From positions 60,066,983 through 60,130,982 of the forward strand of contig CM068580.1 of assembly GCA_035048485.1 (NCBI GenBank): a stretch of 64,000 nt of DNA, in the 5' to 3' direction. Positions within the stretch are counted from its first letter, which is position 1, and each line of letters starts with the position of its first letter. This document shows positions 63,011 through 64,000 of this stretch, in pieces. The notes below the pieces were generated by a model. It was not told the origin of the DNA and did not search any database. It saw only the letters and a program-made list of their open reading frames with translations. Position numbers and translations under genes: made by a program. Source of the stretch: Pteria penguin. Its lineage: Eukaryota > Mollusca > Bivalvia > Pterioida > Pteriidae.

Positions 63011-63276
63011 ACACAGCTTATTTTATGTGTCATGAACTTCAAGTTTGCAGTTAAACAGGGTATTTCAAAATAGCAAGTTATGAACATGTGAAATTTAGAT
63101 GGTCATAGAATTCAAATACATGTGTCAGTTATAATGCAGTATTTATATGAATACAATTTTACTGAGGATCTTTGCATCACTCTGTTCAAGTACAACACAT
63201 GAATATTGTAATAGTTCATGTGTAACACATTTATATATTACTATTGCAGCCTAAACTAAAGGAAAATACAGAGAAA

Positions 63277-63489
63277 ATGGCTTTACAGATCTGTTCCAAG
63301 CATAGGTTGTTAGTTACTCAGCAACTTAGATTTGCTAGGTCTATAAGTAAAAAGGCAAAAGAAGAGAAGACAAGACGATTACTTAGTAGAATTATACGAG
63401 TAGATCATGCTGGTGAGTTTGGTGCAGAGAAGATTTATGATGGACAAATAGCAATTCTAGGAAAAACTGATGTTGGTCCAATTTTGAGG
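63277..63489 (+). CDS. COQ7: COQ7, 5-demethoxyubiquinone hydroxylase, mitochondrial: first coding exon (partial)
   Basis: COQ7 is the di-iron monooxygenase that hydroxylates demethoxyubiquinone in the penultimate step of coenzyme Q synthesis, on the mitochondrial inner membrane. This exon gives 71 residues. Residues 1-26 are basic without acidic residues (KHRLL, RFARSISKK), as expected of a mitochondrial targeting sequence. Residues 39-71 carry the family signature RIIRVDHAGEFGAEKIYDGQ, with Glu47 as the first conserved iron ligand, and continue GKTDVGPILR. The start is the first ATG after an acceptor (ACTATTGCAG) at 63249, so an upstream non-coding exon is likely. The donor AGG|GTATGT at 63490 ends the exon in phase 0. 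The remaining exons, with the other ligands, lie beyond the window. A 2-bp microsatellite follows in the intron. Confidence 0.93.
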
Positions 63490-63757
63490 GTATGTGGTTT
63501 TGTTCCACTATTTCATTGTAATCTGTTCAAGAACCCTTCATCTCTTCTATAGCTATGTGTATACTTACTGCATCATTGTAATACTGTGCACCACTTTTAA
63601 CTTGTAATGACCTCATCTTGGGTAATTTTGTGAGTGTGACTTGGCAGTTACCTTTGATCTGACTATTTGAATACAACATGTATATGTATTCTTATGAAAA
63701 TCTTGTCTCCTGAAAAATATCCATAGTAAGATCATCACAAAAATAAAGTCACACGAA

Positions 63758-63760
<3 letters not shown>

Positions 63761-63845
<85 letters not shown>
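63761..63845. repeat. (TA)n microsatellite
   Basis: About 42 TA dinucleotides in the first coding intron of COQ7. Confidence 0.95.
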
Positions 63846-63850
<5 letters not shown>

Positions 63851-64000
63851 TGTAATCTACAGTACTTGTGATGGTGTATATGGCATTTATATTTACCAGT
63901 GGTTCAGATCTATTTGGATTTTATGCTCCCCCCTTCAATCAATATTTTGGGAGTACAATGTGTATATTTTGATATATACTCTGCACAAATGTTGTATTTT

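Overview
This is a stretch of AT-rich, repeat-dense animal nuclear genome, not prokaryotic or viral. Genes are sparse and split by GT-AG introns, and the space between them is filled with tRNA-derived SINEs, short inverted-repeat transposons (MITEs), minisatellites and microsatellites. The style of the repeats (V-type tRNA SINEs, blocks rich in GTCAAGGTCA, and an AGGAGATGCTTACTCCTCC core family that I recall from oyster-like genomes) suggests a mollusc, most likely a bivalve. The species cannot be named from this window.

Five loci are supportable. (1) 3122-6450, plus strand: a five-exon glycine N-acyltransferase-like GNAT enzyme of 283 residues, including a 124-bp exon that I located by phase and homology. 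(2) 9171-12817, plus strand: a five-exon, 423-residue protein with two predicted membrane segments and a C-terminal alpha/beta domain that I do not recognise. (3) 16413-17015, minus strand: a small membrane-protein reading frame interrupted by one in-frame TGA, of unknown function. (4) 24971-32021, minus strand: a two-exon, 417-residue SOCS-box protein with a beta-propeller-like body and an N-myristoylation-type start; its 5.8-kb intron holds a 27/29-bp minisatellite. (5) 63277-63489, plus strand: the first coding exon of COQ7 (ubiquinone biosynthesis), with the rest beyond the window. There is no operon-like logic, and these genes are not obviously functionally linked.

Region by region: 1-3.1 kb holds a foldback element, a SINE and other repeats; 3.1-12.8 kb holds the two plus-strand genes with MITEs in their introns; 12.8-24.9 kb is mostly empty apart from the TGA-interrupted frame, a possible lone exon at 20.3 kb and dispersed repeats; 25-32 kb is the SOCS-box gene; 32-63 kb is a repeat landscape with no convincing gene, including a 2.5-kb satellite (42.0-44.5 kb), two young SINE insertions with perfect 10-bp target duplications, another with a 14-bp duplication, and several hAT-like MITEs; 63.2 kb begins COQ7.

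All exon structures were assembled by eye from splice signals, reading phase and family knowledge. No alignment or transcript evidence was available.
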